Part shown: one piece after another, positions 1 through 10,859 of the stretch
Position numbering within the stretch: the first letter of the stretch is position 1
Layout of the letters: each line of letters starts with the position of its first letter
NCBI RefSeq assembly: GCF_022965805.1
Contig: NC_133101.1
Coordinates: 22,344,868-22,408,867 of the forward strand
Length of the DNA stretch: 64,000 nucleotides
From: Primulina eburnea
Taxonomy: Eukaryota; Streptophyta; Magnoliopsida; Lamiales; Gesneriaceae
Direction: 5' to 3'
Notes under the pieces: model-generated
What the model saw: only the letters and a program-made list of their open reading frames with translations
What the model was told of the DNA's origin: nothing
Database searches by the model: none
Position numbers and translations under genes: made by a program

Positions 1-2138
1 AGGCAAACAATCTTCCCAATTCTTCAAGTTCTTTTTAAGAATAGCACACAAAAGTGTTCCTAAAGTCCTATTAACAACTTCAGTTTGTCCATACGTTTGG
101 GGATGACAGGTAGTAGAGAACTCAATTTTGTGCCAAGTTTAGCCCACGTCTTCCAAAAATAACTCAATAATTTAATGTCACGGTCAGAAATAATAGTCAT
201 AGGAGTACCATTCAACCTAACGAATTCTCTAAAGAACAAATCTGCAATGTTAGTAGCATCATCAGTTTTATGACAAGCAATAAAATGTGCCATTTTAGAA
301 AATCTATCAACAACAACAAATATTGAAAACCCCTCCCTTTCTTAGTCCTAGACAACCCCAAAACAAAGTCCATAGAAATATCGACCCAAGGTTCACTAGG
401 GACAGGAAGTGGTGTATACAATCCATGTGGTTGTGTCCTAGACTTAGCTTGCCTACACGTTATGCACTTATCACATACTCTCTCAACATCACGTTTCATA
501 TGTGGCCAATAGAAATGTTCTTGCAGTGCACTTAAAGTTTTAGACACACCAAAATGCCCCATCAAACCACCCCTATGTGCTTCTCTAACAAGTAATTCAC
601 GAATTGATGATTTAGGGATGTACAACCTATCTTCTCTAAACAAGAAACCATTATGCAAATAGAATTTTTCATGTGGACCATGCATACAAGTTTCAAACAC
701 GTCCTTAAAATCCTCATCTAGCATATATAACTCTTTCACATGCTCAAACCCCCAAATTTTTGCATCCAAGGTAGAGATTAGTACGTACCTACGTGATAGT
801 GCGTCGGCCACTACATTTTCCTTACCTTGTTTGTACTTGATTATGTAGGGGAATGCTTCTATGAATGCCACCCACTTGGCATGCCTGTTGTTCAGCTTCT
901 GTTGCCCCTTAAGATGCTTTAAGGATTCATGATCCGTATGAATCACAAACTCACTAGGCCTCAAGTAGTGCTGCCACGTCTCTAGTGTCCTCACAAGTGC
1001 ATACAACTCTTTGTCATACGTTGGGTAGTTCAGCGCTGCTCCATTGAGCTTCTCACTAAAGTACGCCACCGGCCGTCCTCCTTGCATCAAGACTCCACCA
1101 ATACCTACACCTGAAGCATCACATTCAATTTCAAAAGTATTAGTAAAGTCAGGTAAAACAAGTAAAGGATCATTAATTAATTTCTGATTAATCATATTAA
1201 AAGACTTTATTGCTCCTCGCCCCAATAGAATGGAACGTTCTTCTTGATTACCGCCGTCATCGGTACTGCCATGGTGCTAAAATCCTTTACAAACCTCCTA
1301 TAGAAGCTTGCAAGTCCATGAAAGCTTCGGACTTGACCAACAGTACTAGGTGCTGGCCAATCTCGAATAGCACTTACCTTGTCCTCATCCACTTGTATTC
1401 CCGTGAACTACCACAAAACCAAGAAAGACAAGTTTGCTTGTACAAAAATCACATTTCTTTAAGTTAGTATACAAACTTTCTTCCCTTAGTGTGATTAGCG
1501 CAAGTCTCAAGTGTTTAATATTCTCATCCATGTTTTTGCTATACACTAGGATATCATCAAAATAAACCACAACAAATTTTCCTATGTATGCACACAAGAC
1601 ATGGTTCATTAACCTCATAAAGGTGCTGGGAGCGTTAGTTAAGCCAAAAGGCATGATCATACTGATATAACCCATACTTGGTTTTAAAAGCAGTTTTCCA
1701 CTCATCACCTTTCCTCATCCTAATTTGGTGATAACCATTTTTCAAGTCAATTTATTTAAAGATACAAGCACCATGCAACTAATCTAACATATCATCTAGT
1801 CTAGGTATGTGATGCCTATACTTGATGGTTATATTATTAATTGCTCTATAATCAATACACATACGCCATGAGCCATCTTTCTTAAGAACTAGTAAAACAG
1901 ATACATCACAAGGAGACATGGACTCACGAACAAAACCCCTATAAGCTGGACGATTTGGCAATGCACTCCCAGGTACAAAATCAATTTGGTGCTCAATCCC
2001 CCTCAATGGTGGTAGTCCTTGAGGTAGCTCCTCCGGAAATATATCATCCAACTCCTGCAAAAGTGAAACAACAATGCTCGGAAGGGACCCGGCTATATCA
2101 CTTGTATTAAAGAGGATCTCTTTATAAAGTATCAACAC
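1..2138 (-). pseudogene. Ty3/gypsy pol fragment (RT, RNase H, integrase), broken
   Basis: Read on the minus strand, this is the polyprotein of a Ty3/gypsy retrotransposon, which copies element RNA into DNA and integrates it. The start of reverse transcriptase lies near 2138-1779, the catalytic YFDD box near 1564-1553, and the end of the RT thumb near 1392-1207. RNase H follows at about 1130-800 with visible acidic residues (ECDAS, YDKELYA, HTDHES, ADALS). The integrase HHCC zinc finger is near 640-450 (H..GHFG, CDKCITC) and the integrase core runs off the left edge. Frames shift near 1770, 1390 and 320, and about 20 residues between RPAYR and GFVRES are missing in frame, so it cannot encode a working protein. 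The family is certain; the lineage is not resolved. Confidence 0.93.
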
Positions 2139-2225
2139 AAATAGTTACTTTGACTCCCAAACTCACTCCCATGCATCAAGAACTGTTCGGCACTTTGATC
2201 CTCTCTCGTAAGCCTTCTCGACTGC

Positions 2226-2351
2226 TCATGATCCATGTAGTTCCTCCTTGAATTTCTTTAGTCGTTCTCTCCTGATTGGTCCCTCCGACAAATCTAAAGG
2301 CTCCCATTCTTTCTTTGGTGCTTGACCAACCGTGTTCGCATCATGTACCAT
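2226..2351 (-). pseudogene. Gag N-terminal remnant of the same gypsy fragment
   Basis: A 41-codon reading frame starts MVHDANTVGQ and contains KKEWEPLDLSEGPIRR, ending at a TGA. It resembles the first residues of a Ty3/gypsy gag. Directly downstream (toward 2138) the sequence already resembles the linker before reverse transcriptase, so most of gag and all of the protease are deleted. The upstream leader and LTR are also absent: the ATG sits within a few bases of an LTR of the opposite orientation. Assignment as gag is inference from position and composition. Confidence 0.6.
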
Positions 2352-5304
2352 GATGTTTAGTATATGATTAAATATATGATTGCATGACTAAATGATAATA
2401 TGACATGATTACATGAAATTTAAGGATTTTACCCGAATATTTAATAATAGGCAATGGAAAGGAGACCGGAGACGACCAAGACAAGGATATGTATTTTTCA
2501 TTGAATAATGGCAAGGCTCCCTAATATGAATAAAAACGATTTAATTTTCTTAAAAATTTTAGAGTTAAAATTATTTTACGAGTCGATCTCGATTTGTCCC
2601 GGGAAGCCGATTTTGGGCAAAAAAGAGTTTTAAAAGATCAAAATATTATTTTTTGGAAATTAATTTTATAAACTTTTATGTTTTAATTAAATAAGTGTTA
2701 TTTGACCCAATTTATTTATTTAAAGTAGGTCCAATTGACCTTAACTTTCCAAGCCCAAAACTAAAGCTCATTAGCTTGTTAATTAATTTATAAATAAGAC
2801 TCTTAGGCTACCAAAACACCACAATTCATTCTTGATCCAGCCCAAAACACCACACACACTTCATATTTTTGAAAATAAGGAGGAAACAAAAGATAGGAGT
2901 CTTCGTCGTCTGGTCGGCCAACGTCGACAACGATCGTTTATTCGAGCATTATAAACGCAGAGACACATTTTCAAAACTCTTTTAAACATCATACAAATCA
3001 TAATATGCAAGATTTAATTGTTTATGGATGAAAAAATAGGTGTTTGATAATTTTTATGGTAGAACGTTTATTTTCAAAAACGTGATGTTTTTACGCAAAT
3101 ATGAAACACGTTATGATTTCCAACGAGTACGCTGCCAATACATGATGAAATATGGATAAACATGAAAATTTTAAAAGGGAAAAATAAGGCTGGAACCGTG
3201 GGATTCAGAATAAGGGAGAAGCCAAGAGTTGTTAGGTTTTGCTTGATTTATATGGCTCGGCTTGGGTGCATGGGGCGAAGGGGCTCGACCAGGTCTTTAT
3301 GAGGGCTCTTATGGGATGTGGTTAGGTCCTACGAAGGGTCCTAGCAAGGCTAGGACTCGCGCAGCAGGGCTTGGAGGAGTCCTCGTTTGATAGGACTTTT
3401 CCCGTAGGGTGATCTGCTTTGGCCGAGAGCTTTAAGAGGGAAGCTTGAGAGAGGGCTGGGCTAGGTGGTATGGTCGGTACCCTTGGATGGTTTAGAGAGG
3501 GGCAGGAAGGGATAGGGCTCGTGTTGGCTTGAGCAAGAGCCACGCGAAGGAAACCCACGCACACAAGGGGGACGCACAGGCTGCTGTATGTTTCAGGTGG
3601 TTCGCTATTTGGGTCCAGGGGTCGGGCTGACTTGGTTGGGTCTGGGCATGGTCCATGGTTGGTTAGGGTCAGGTGGGCTCGGTGGTGGCTCGGCTGGAAG
3701 AGTCCTAGTTTGGCTAAGAGTCTAGTAGCATGAGAAGCAAAGGTGCGCAGCCAAGGTCTTCTGTCCAGGAGATTTTGAGCGCGTTAGGGTCTAGGTACAA
3801 GGGTTAGGGTTGGTCACGAGGGTGCCTAGGTGGGTTAGCTTGGGTTTGGCTTGAGGTGGCTCGACCTTGGCTCGAGTAAATTAGGAGATGTCTCGGGTTG
3901 TTCATATATGGGTCAATTTCGAGATTTAAATGAACTAAAATTTGAACCATGGTTCCACGGGTGTGGTTCATGGCTCACAAGGGTAGATTAGGTAATAAAA
4001 AGGTACGTTTAAAATCTAGGAAGAAAATAATGAGTTTTGAATTTATCCGGGATTTAAAATCGCATCTCGAATAATTAATTAAATAATTAATCAAAAAGCC
4101 TTGAATTAAGCCAAATAAAATTATCAAAAATAATATTTAAGTTTAAATAATTATTTTGGATAAACTCATGTCATTAAAAGTAACAAAAAGATAAAATCGA
4201 GAATTTATATATCTAGGGGAAAAACGATAATTTTACACTTGAAATATACTTAAAAGCTTGGCAGCGTCCCGAAAGATCATAATACATGTTAAATGATATT
4301 TTATGATTTAAAATGGTGATTTTGATGAAATTATGATATTTTATGATTTTTTGATATTTTATGCTTTTTGGTAAAAGCTGTGCAATTTTCAGTTTCTAAA
4401 ATGCTATTTATGGAAAGTTTTGTTGATTTATGATTTTAAAAGAAAAGAAAAAATATGCTGAGGGGCGTTAATTGACTGTGACAAATGATATATGATTTTG
4501 TGGAGATGCCGTGAGGGCCAAAGCCCTAGAGGGACCCCGTCTATGGGAAAAGACCCCAAAGTGACCCCGCCTATGGTAAAAGGCCCAGAGGGACCCCGAC
4601 GATCATATTTCCATGATGGAGCCTAGTGCCCAACCTCTTAGACCATGTTGAGCTGAAGATTGATCAGTCGACCGAAGGATAAAAGCTAGTCACTTTCAAG
4701 GACGAACTTCACCCAAAATGATAAAGGATTAAAAGCTTTATGATTAAAATGATTTATGATATATGATTTATGCATAAAAGATTTTTAAATGATTTATTAA
4801 TGTTTAAACAATTTTTAAATGATTTTTAAATTCTTAAATGATTTTTAAATGGTTTATTTATATTTAAAAGCTATTTTAAAATAAAATTATGATTTTTAAA
4901 TGTTTGTGATTGTATATGTATTATTTGCTACTCATTTTTAGAATGTGCGGAGTCATTAGACTCACTAGGTTTGTATGATGTAGGATTTGATGATATATGG
5001 GAGGCGCTGACGATTAAGTGGATCGAGTGCTGCAATACATTTATGTTTCCGCACTAGCTTGTTAGATAAAAGATTTAAAGGATTTATGTTAAGGAATTTA
5101 TTAGAGATATTTTTATGCTTTAATTTTATGTTAGTTGATATTTTTAAAGGTCGATGTAAGATTTTTTGTTAGTTGATGATTTAGAAATTTATTTTATGCA
5201 CTTGAGATTTTAAATGTTAAATCATTATTTCTGAAAATGTTATGTTTATTTTAATTAGTATTTTCAAGTTTATTAGTTTAAAAAATAAAGTTGAGGTTGT
5301 TTCA
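2345..5304 (+). repeat. LTR-A copy 1 (5' LTR, truncated at its start)
   Basis: This stretch aligns by eye over its whole length with 34959-37693 in the same orientation, with scattered substitutions and several indels. It ends in TTTCA, as does the partner. The first roughly 92 bases of the partner (TGTAGCGTCC onward) are missing here. CAGAGCCAAGG follows directly at 5303-5313, resembling the 3' part of a tRNA-Met primer-binding site, which marks this as the 5' LTR. Inside are a G-rich segment (about 3230-3900), a tandem GGGACCCCG motif (4509-4600) and AT-rich ATGATTT runs (4300-4870). I see no gene. Divergence from the partner is clearly higher than in the other LTR pairs here, so this is the oldest insertion of the left half. 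Confidence 0.85.
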
Positions 5305-5372
5305 GAGCCAAGGTTTTCCTTAGAGGGTTGTGTACTGTCACTCCGAGAAGCTCAAGAAGTAACACCTCAAAT
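5305..5372 (+). other. Short 5' leader of the LTR-A gypsy element
   Basis: These 68 bases lie between the end of LTR-A copy 1 and the first base of the CACTA transposon. They start with a partial primer-binding-site-like sequence. The continuation of the same element is found only after the CACTA element, at 34493. The last three bases (5370-5372, AAT) are the left target duplication of the CACTA insertion. Confidence 0.7.
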
Positions 5373-5760
5373 CACTAGTAGAAAAATTGGATTTTACTTC
5401 GGCAATATTAAATTACGAAGTAATACATTACCAATAACTTCAGTAATAACACAAGCGGAGTAAAATAATATATTTTACTTCGGATGTTTAAAAACACGGG
5501 CTTCACTATATTTTTTTATTATATTTTAGTTCGGCATATCAATGTTGATGACGTAAAAAATAAGAAAAATAAGTTAATGCTGAAGTAATAAGATGAACCG
5601 CGCAGATTAACAAAAGAAACTAAACTATGCTTAACATTTAGAGACGGTTTTTAGCCGTCGTCGATTTCATCATCGACGGTTTTAAAAACCGTCGCTATGA
5701 GCGACGGATTTTCAAAAACCGTCGCTATTAGCGACGGCTTTTTAGAAACCTTCGCTGATT
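5373..5760 (+). repeat. CACTA 5' terminal inverted repeat and subterminal repeats
   Basis: After the CACTAG terminus, TTACTTCGG-like motifs and their complements recur up to about 5600. From about 5640 to 5757 a second array appears: GACGGTTTTTAGCCGTC followed by several GCGACGG...CCGTCGC units spaced about 30 bases apart, each a small inverted repeat able to form a hairpin. Such subterminal motif arrays are where CACTA DNA-binding proteins assemble. Confidence 0.85.
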
Positions 5761-7162
5761 AATATCGATTATATCACATATCCTTCAGAGACAAGCTCAT
5801 TACATCGATCCACATTTTCCTTCAAAATTAACCCTAACACCACGCCGTTCCACTCACCGTCGTTCGCTTCGAACCACCAACACCACCGCCGTTCCACTAA
5901 CCGAGAGGGAAGCAAAACACCACTGTTCCCTTCCATTTTGCATTTTCCACGTTGATTTCTAATTTTCTATACGTATCTGGGAATTGTTTTCTCTAGCAAG
6001 AAACAAGTACCTATATGTTCTCTTGCATTGATATTTTGTTTTCTCGATTTGAGGCATTATGATCTTAGTCGAAAATATGATACAAATTTTCAAGAAACTT
6101 GCAGATTTACTGGCTTGACAGAAAATGGTTTGTTTTTCTTCGGTGTTCTTTCGTTTTTTTCCAAGCTTTGTCAGTTTCAGTGAGAAATGCTCTTTGTCGT
6201 CTGCAAAACTAATAATGCTAATTTGTTAGTTTTTCTTCGGTGTTCTTAAAACGACGTCTTTTCACCTTGACCACCTTTGTTCCTCTCCCTTAAAGGTTTC
6301 TGGCTCAGCAATATAAATATATTTTGTTTAAAAGCCAGAAGCTTTTGAGGGGAGGATCAAAATCTGTCATGGTTTTGTTCTCTGTGTCATTTTACCTACT
6401 GCGATTTCATATCCGTTTCCGCCTTCACAGGTTTTCTTTCAAGTATCTGATCCTTTATATATATCACTTCTGTATTTAGTTAACAATACGCGTTCTCTAT
6501 GGAAAGTATATATGGAGAAGTTGAGGAAGAGCGTTTAAAATAATTAATTCGTTTGATGCTACCATGCTAATTGTTTTAAATCGTTCCGAAATTACGAGTT
6601 ATAATTAGCCACCCGATATTTGTGCTAATTACTAAATTAACAAGTGACTATTTGTTCATAAAACTCAATACACAGTGACAATCAATTTTTAATATAACAT
6701 AAGATTTTTTATGTATTAATTTCTACGAATTTAGCATTAGAAGTTGGTCAAGCGACGCACTGATTCAATCAATATGTTTGAAATTAAAAGTTTAGGGATT
6801 AATATTTTTTATTTTATAAAACACTAACTCACTTATTATTTGTTTTACTGTTAATTTTCGACCTTATCTAGCAGCATCCGCGGATTGTCTTAATATTTAA
6901 CATATGCTTCAAGAAAATTGGCGTACGTACGTACGTGTCCTTGATCTGACATTATACTCCCGTCATGAAAATTGGCATACGTACGTACGTGTCCTTGATC
7001 TGACATTATAGCTAGCAGCAACCTATTGTTAGTCAATAGGTAGTCTTCTTTCGTTTTTTTTGCGCTCAACAAATTAAATTGAAAATGACATTATTAAATG
7101 TAATATTTTCAGGTTTAGATCAAATTTATTGTTATATATTTCTGGTATTTTGCAGTATTGAA
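5761..7162 (+). promoter_or_regulatory. Promoter and 5' untranslated region of the CACTA TNP2 gene
   Basis: There is no coding sequence here. A C-rich stretch (5815-5950, with CACCGTCG and CCACCGCCG) resembles a plant 5' UTR, followed by T-rich intron-like sequence ending in TTTTGCAG at 7150-7154, eight bases before the TNP2 start codon. A 44-bp segment is duplicated at 6913-6956 and 6967-7010 and contains GTACGTACGTAC runs. The leader-intron interpretation is inference. Confidence 0.5.
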
Positions 7163-10100
7163 ATGGTTAAATCTTGGATTCACTCAGATAGAAGGTCAAA
7201 ACAGTACGAGGAGGGTGTGGAACTGTTTATCAGAGGTTGTTTAGAGAATCCCCATATTGACCCCAATTTAATTCATTGTCCTTGTTGCAAATGTAAAAAT
7301 CTTAAAAAAAGACCAGCTAAGTCCATTCAAGAGCATCTTTATTTCCTTGGTTTTAGTCAAAATTATGTGAATTGGATTTGGCACGGTGAGTCTGCTGAAA
7401 GTGACAAAGTAAATTGGAGCACGAACAAGGAGCCAATTGGTAACTATCACGGACACTTTGAAACCACTAATATGTGTGAGGCAGCATATGATAACTATAC
7501 AGAAAATCCAGAAGCATTTATGGAATTTTTGGAGGAAGCAGAGAAACCTTTGTATAATGGATGTAAGCGCTACACAAAGTTGAGTGCAATTGTGAAACTA
7601 TACAACACCAAAGCAAAGCATGGGATGAGTGACGCTCTATTTTCCGATCTACTAATGGATTTTGGGGATATGATACCAGATAATCACAACCTGCCAACCA
7701 AAATGTATGATGTAAAAAAGACATTGAGTTGTTTGGTGTTGAGTCATGAAAAGATTCATGCTTGTTCCAATGATTGCATTCTTTATAGGAAGCGATATAA
7801 AGACGGCATAAACTACCCTAAATGTGGCTTGTCACGGTGGAAGCTAACCAAGAAGAACGTTGAGAAGAAAGGTGTTCTTGCAAAGGTGTTGTGGTATTTC
7901 CCTCCCATACCAAGATTTAAGCGCATGTTTAAATTTCTATATACCTCGAAAAATTTAACATGGCATGCAGAAACCACATGAGTTCCCGGTCAGTTACTTC
8001 ATCCAGCTGATTCGCCATCTTGGAAGTTGGTGGATCATATGTGGCCCGACTTTGAAAGTGAACCAAGAAATCTTCGCCTTACACTTGCAGCTGATGGCAT
8101 TAATCCTTATAGCAACCTTAGTAGTCGGTACAGTTGCTGGCCAATTATGTTGGTCACCTTTAATCTGCCTCCAAACATGTGTATGAAGAGAAAATTCATC
8201 ATGCTAACTATGCTCATTTCAGGGCCTAAACAGCCAGGAAACGATATAGATGTCTATCTTGATGTGTTAGTTGAAGATTTGCAACGATTGTGGGAAGGAG
8301 TTGATGGTTTCTATGATGCTTATCGAAGACAATTTTTCACTCTTAAAGCAGTCTTACTATGGACCATCAATGACTTTCCAGCCTATGGTAACCTTAGTGG
8401 ATGCACTACACATGGTTATTATGCATGCCCAGTATGCAAAGAAGATACTTGTGCAAAGCATTTGTAAAATGGGAAGAAAATGTCATTTGTTGGTCACAGA
8501 CGATTCCTACCACGGTTTCATCCATATCGGAGGCAAATGAAAGAGTTTGATGGTATGGAAGAACATGGAGAATCATCTACACCATTATCTGGGGTTCCTT
8601 TGTTTGACAAGCTTTCAGACATAAGGTGTGTTTTCGGAAAGAAGATTATTGTGAAAGGTAAAAAGAGAAAGAATGCACAGGACAATAATTTGGAATATAG
8701 TAAAGAAGAAAAAATTTTGGATCAACAGATTTCAGAAAATGTTGGAAGAAGAAATCAATTTTTTTTCAATCTTCCTTATTGGAAACACCTGCATGTTAGG
8801 CATTGTCTCGATGTGATGCACATAGAGAAAAATGTCTTCGAATCTCTCATTAATATTTTGATGAATGTTAAAGGAAAAACCAAGGACATGTGGCAGCTAG
8901 GTTGGACATGGTTCAAATGGGAGTTAGGCCTGAATTTGCACCTAAATTGGTGAAAAAAAAACATATCTTCCTCCTGCTGCATGCTCATTCACAAAAAAAA
9001 AAGTTACAAGTTTGTCAGTCGATAATGGATATAAAAGCCCCAGAAGGTTTCTCATCGAACCTGAAAAATCTTGTGTCCTTGTCTGAGTTGAAATTGATTG
9101 GCCTGAAATCTCATGATTGTCATGTTCTAATGCAGCATTTCCTGCCAATACTCATACGTGATGCATTACCAAAACATGTTATATATGCCATCATAAGATT
9201 ATGCTTCTTCTTCAAAGATATTTGTTGCAAGGTGATAGATGTAGCCAAGTTAGATAAGCTGCAATCTTACTTGGTTGTTACACTCTGCTTATTGGAGCAG
9301 TATTTACCCCCTTCTTTCTTCGATGTCATGCTTCACTTAACAGTTCATCTTGTTCGAGAAGTTCGATTATGTGGACAAGTGTACTTCCGGTGGATGTACC
9401 CTTTCGAAAGATCCATGAAGGTGCTTAAGAGTTATGTAGGCAGTCGAAAACATCCTGAAGGTTGCATTGTTCAGAGATATTCAGCCGAAGAAGCAATTGA
9501 GTTTTGTTCGGAATACCTAAATGACCTTGATCCTATTGGGGTCCCTCAATCAAATAGCGATCCCAAATCAAACATTGCTGGCTTCTTAGCATGCAAAACA
9601 CCAATTATAGTGCCACAAGTTGACCTTCAACAAGCGCATTTGACTGTGCTGGAAAATACAGAAGAAGTATCTCCCTACATTATGTAAGTGTATTGCATTA
9701 TTCTATAATTCTGCACCCATGTGATTGTCAATATTTAATATCCAACACAAATTTCTATATAAATATTTCCACAGTGAACATAAATATTTCCTGAGGTCAA
9801 TGTTTCCGAGAAAAGAGAAAGATGAAAGGTGGATACAAGATGCTCACAATAAGAAGTTCATTGACTGGTTTCGTGCAAAGGTTAGGTGGATAAATCTGCT
9901 TTATGCATTTTGCGGTGAACAGTTTGGAGCTAGTATGTTAATCACCCTATTCTAATTGTATAAATGTCAAGTGGATGCTGAAATAGATAGCTGCAATGGT
10001 GGAACAACATCAACAATGACATGGCTGGCTCATGGTCCACGTGGGCAAGTCATTAAGTATAGTAGTTACGTGATAAATGGCAATTTATACCAAACAAAGG

Positions 10101-10563
10101 CACGGGATGATGAGAGAGTTTGCCAAAACAGTGGGGTTTCCCTAGTTGCTAGCACCATGCTTGTCTGTAGTGCCAAAGATAAGAATCCCTTGATGACTGA
10201 TGTGACTTTCTATGGAGTGATTGAAGAAATATGGGAGTTGGACTATCATCAATTTCAAGTTCGTCTTTTCAGTGTGCGTGGGTTGCAAATGAAAAAAGAG
10301 TAATCAACAATGATGAATGTGGATTCACCTTGGTCAATATGAACAAAATAGGGCACAAGAATGACTTGTTTGTCCTTGCAAGTCAAGTCAATCAATTCTT
10401 TTATATTGATGACCCATCACAAAAAGGGTGGTCAATTGTACTCCCTTTGCCAAATCGATTTTACGAGGGAGATGATGATGGTTGGACTAGTATTCCTGAT
10501 TCTCGACCAGTTGATGATGTTGATACTCATTGTATTCCGGCTCATGAAAGTTACTTTAGATAA
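7163..10563 (+). pseudogene. CACTA transposase TNP2-like (Transposase_21), broken
   Basis: The start is the ATG at 7163 (MVKSWIHSDRRS) after a clear splice acceptor. In order I recognise: the transposase-associated domain with its CPCCKCKN cysteine cluster (about 7170-7400); Transposase_21 (about 7640-8890, including LTWHAETT, SWKLVDHMWPDF, YACPVCKEDTC, HCLDVMHIEKNV); DUF4218 (about 8990-9560, RWMYPFERSMK, SRKHPEGCI); an exon at 9775-9880; and a DUF4216 region (about 9958-10540, TFYGVIEEIWELDY, VFYIDD-like). The splice from 9683 to 9775 rejoins a codon cleanly. Breaks are seen near 7935-8020 (frameshift), at 8465 (TAA after CAKHL), near 8900 and near 10240. The protein would cut and join the transposon ends in the nucleus; this copy cannot make it whole. 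Confidence 0.93.
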
Positions 10564-10859
10564 AAAACTGAGGGTGGCTGGGAAACGAACAAGAAAAAAT
10601 GATGTGTTTCACTTTTATGTCATGTTTTTTGTTATGCTATAAACATAACCTCATTGCTATTATTTATGTCATGTTTATTATTTATGTCAGGTTTTTACAA
10701 GTCACGTTTATTATTTATGTTATTATTGTTTCTGTTATTATTTATGTCATGTTTATTCATGTCTTATTACAATTATTGTTTATGTTATTTTAATGGTTAA
10801 TGTTATTGTGTAGGTTTTAACATTGGTTTCATTCATGTAAATATGTAGAAAAAGGCTCA
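10564..10859 (+). other. Intergenic AT-rich spacer between the two CACTA genes
   Basis: The spacer is dominated by imperfect tandem repeats of TTTATGTCATGTTTATTA (about 10610-10790). I see no gene. It presumably contains the TNP2 terminator and the leader of the second gene. Confidence 0.6.

Noticed and set aside
3322..3564. 80-codon minus-strand frame in LTR-A copy 1
   Set aside because: It is not preserved in LTR-A copy 2 (about 35690-35950), and it lies inside an LTR.
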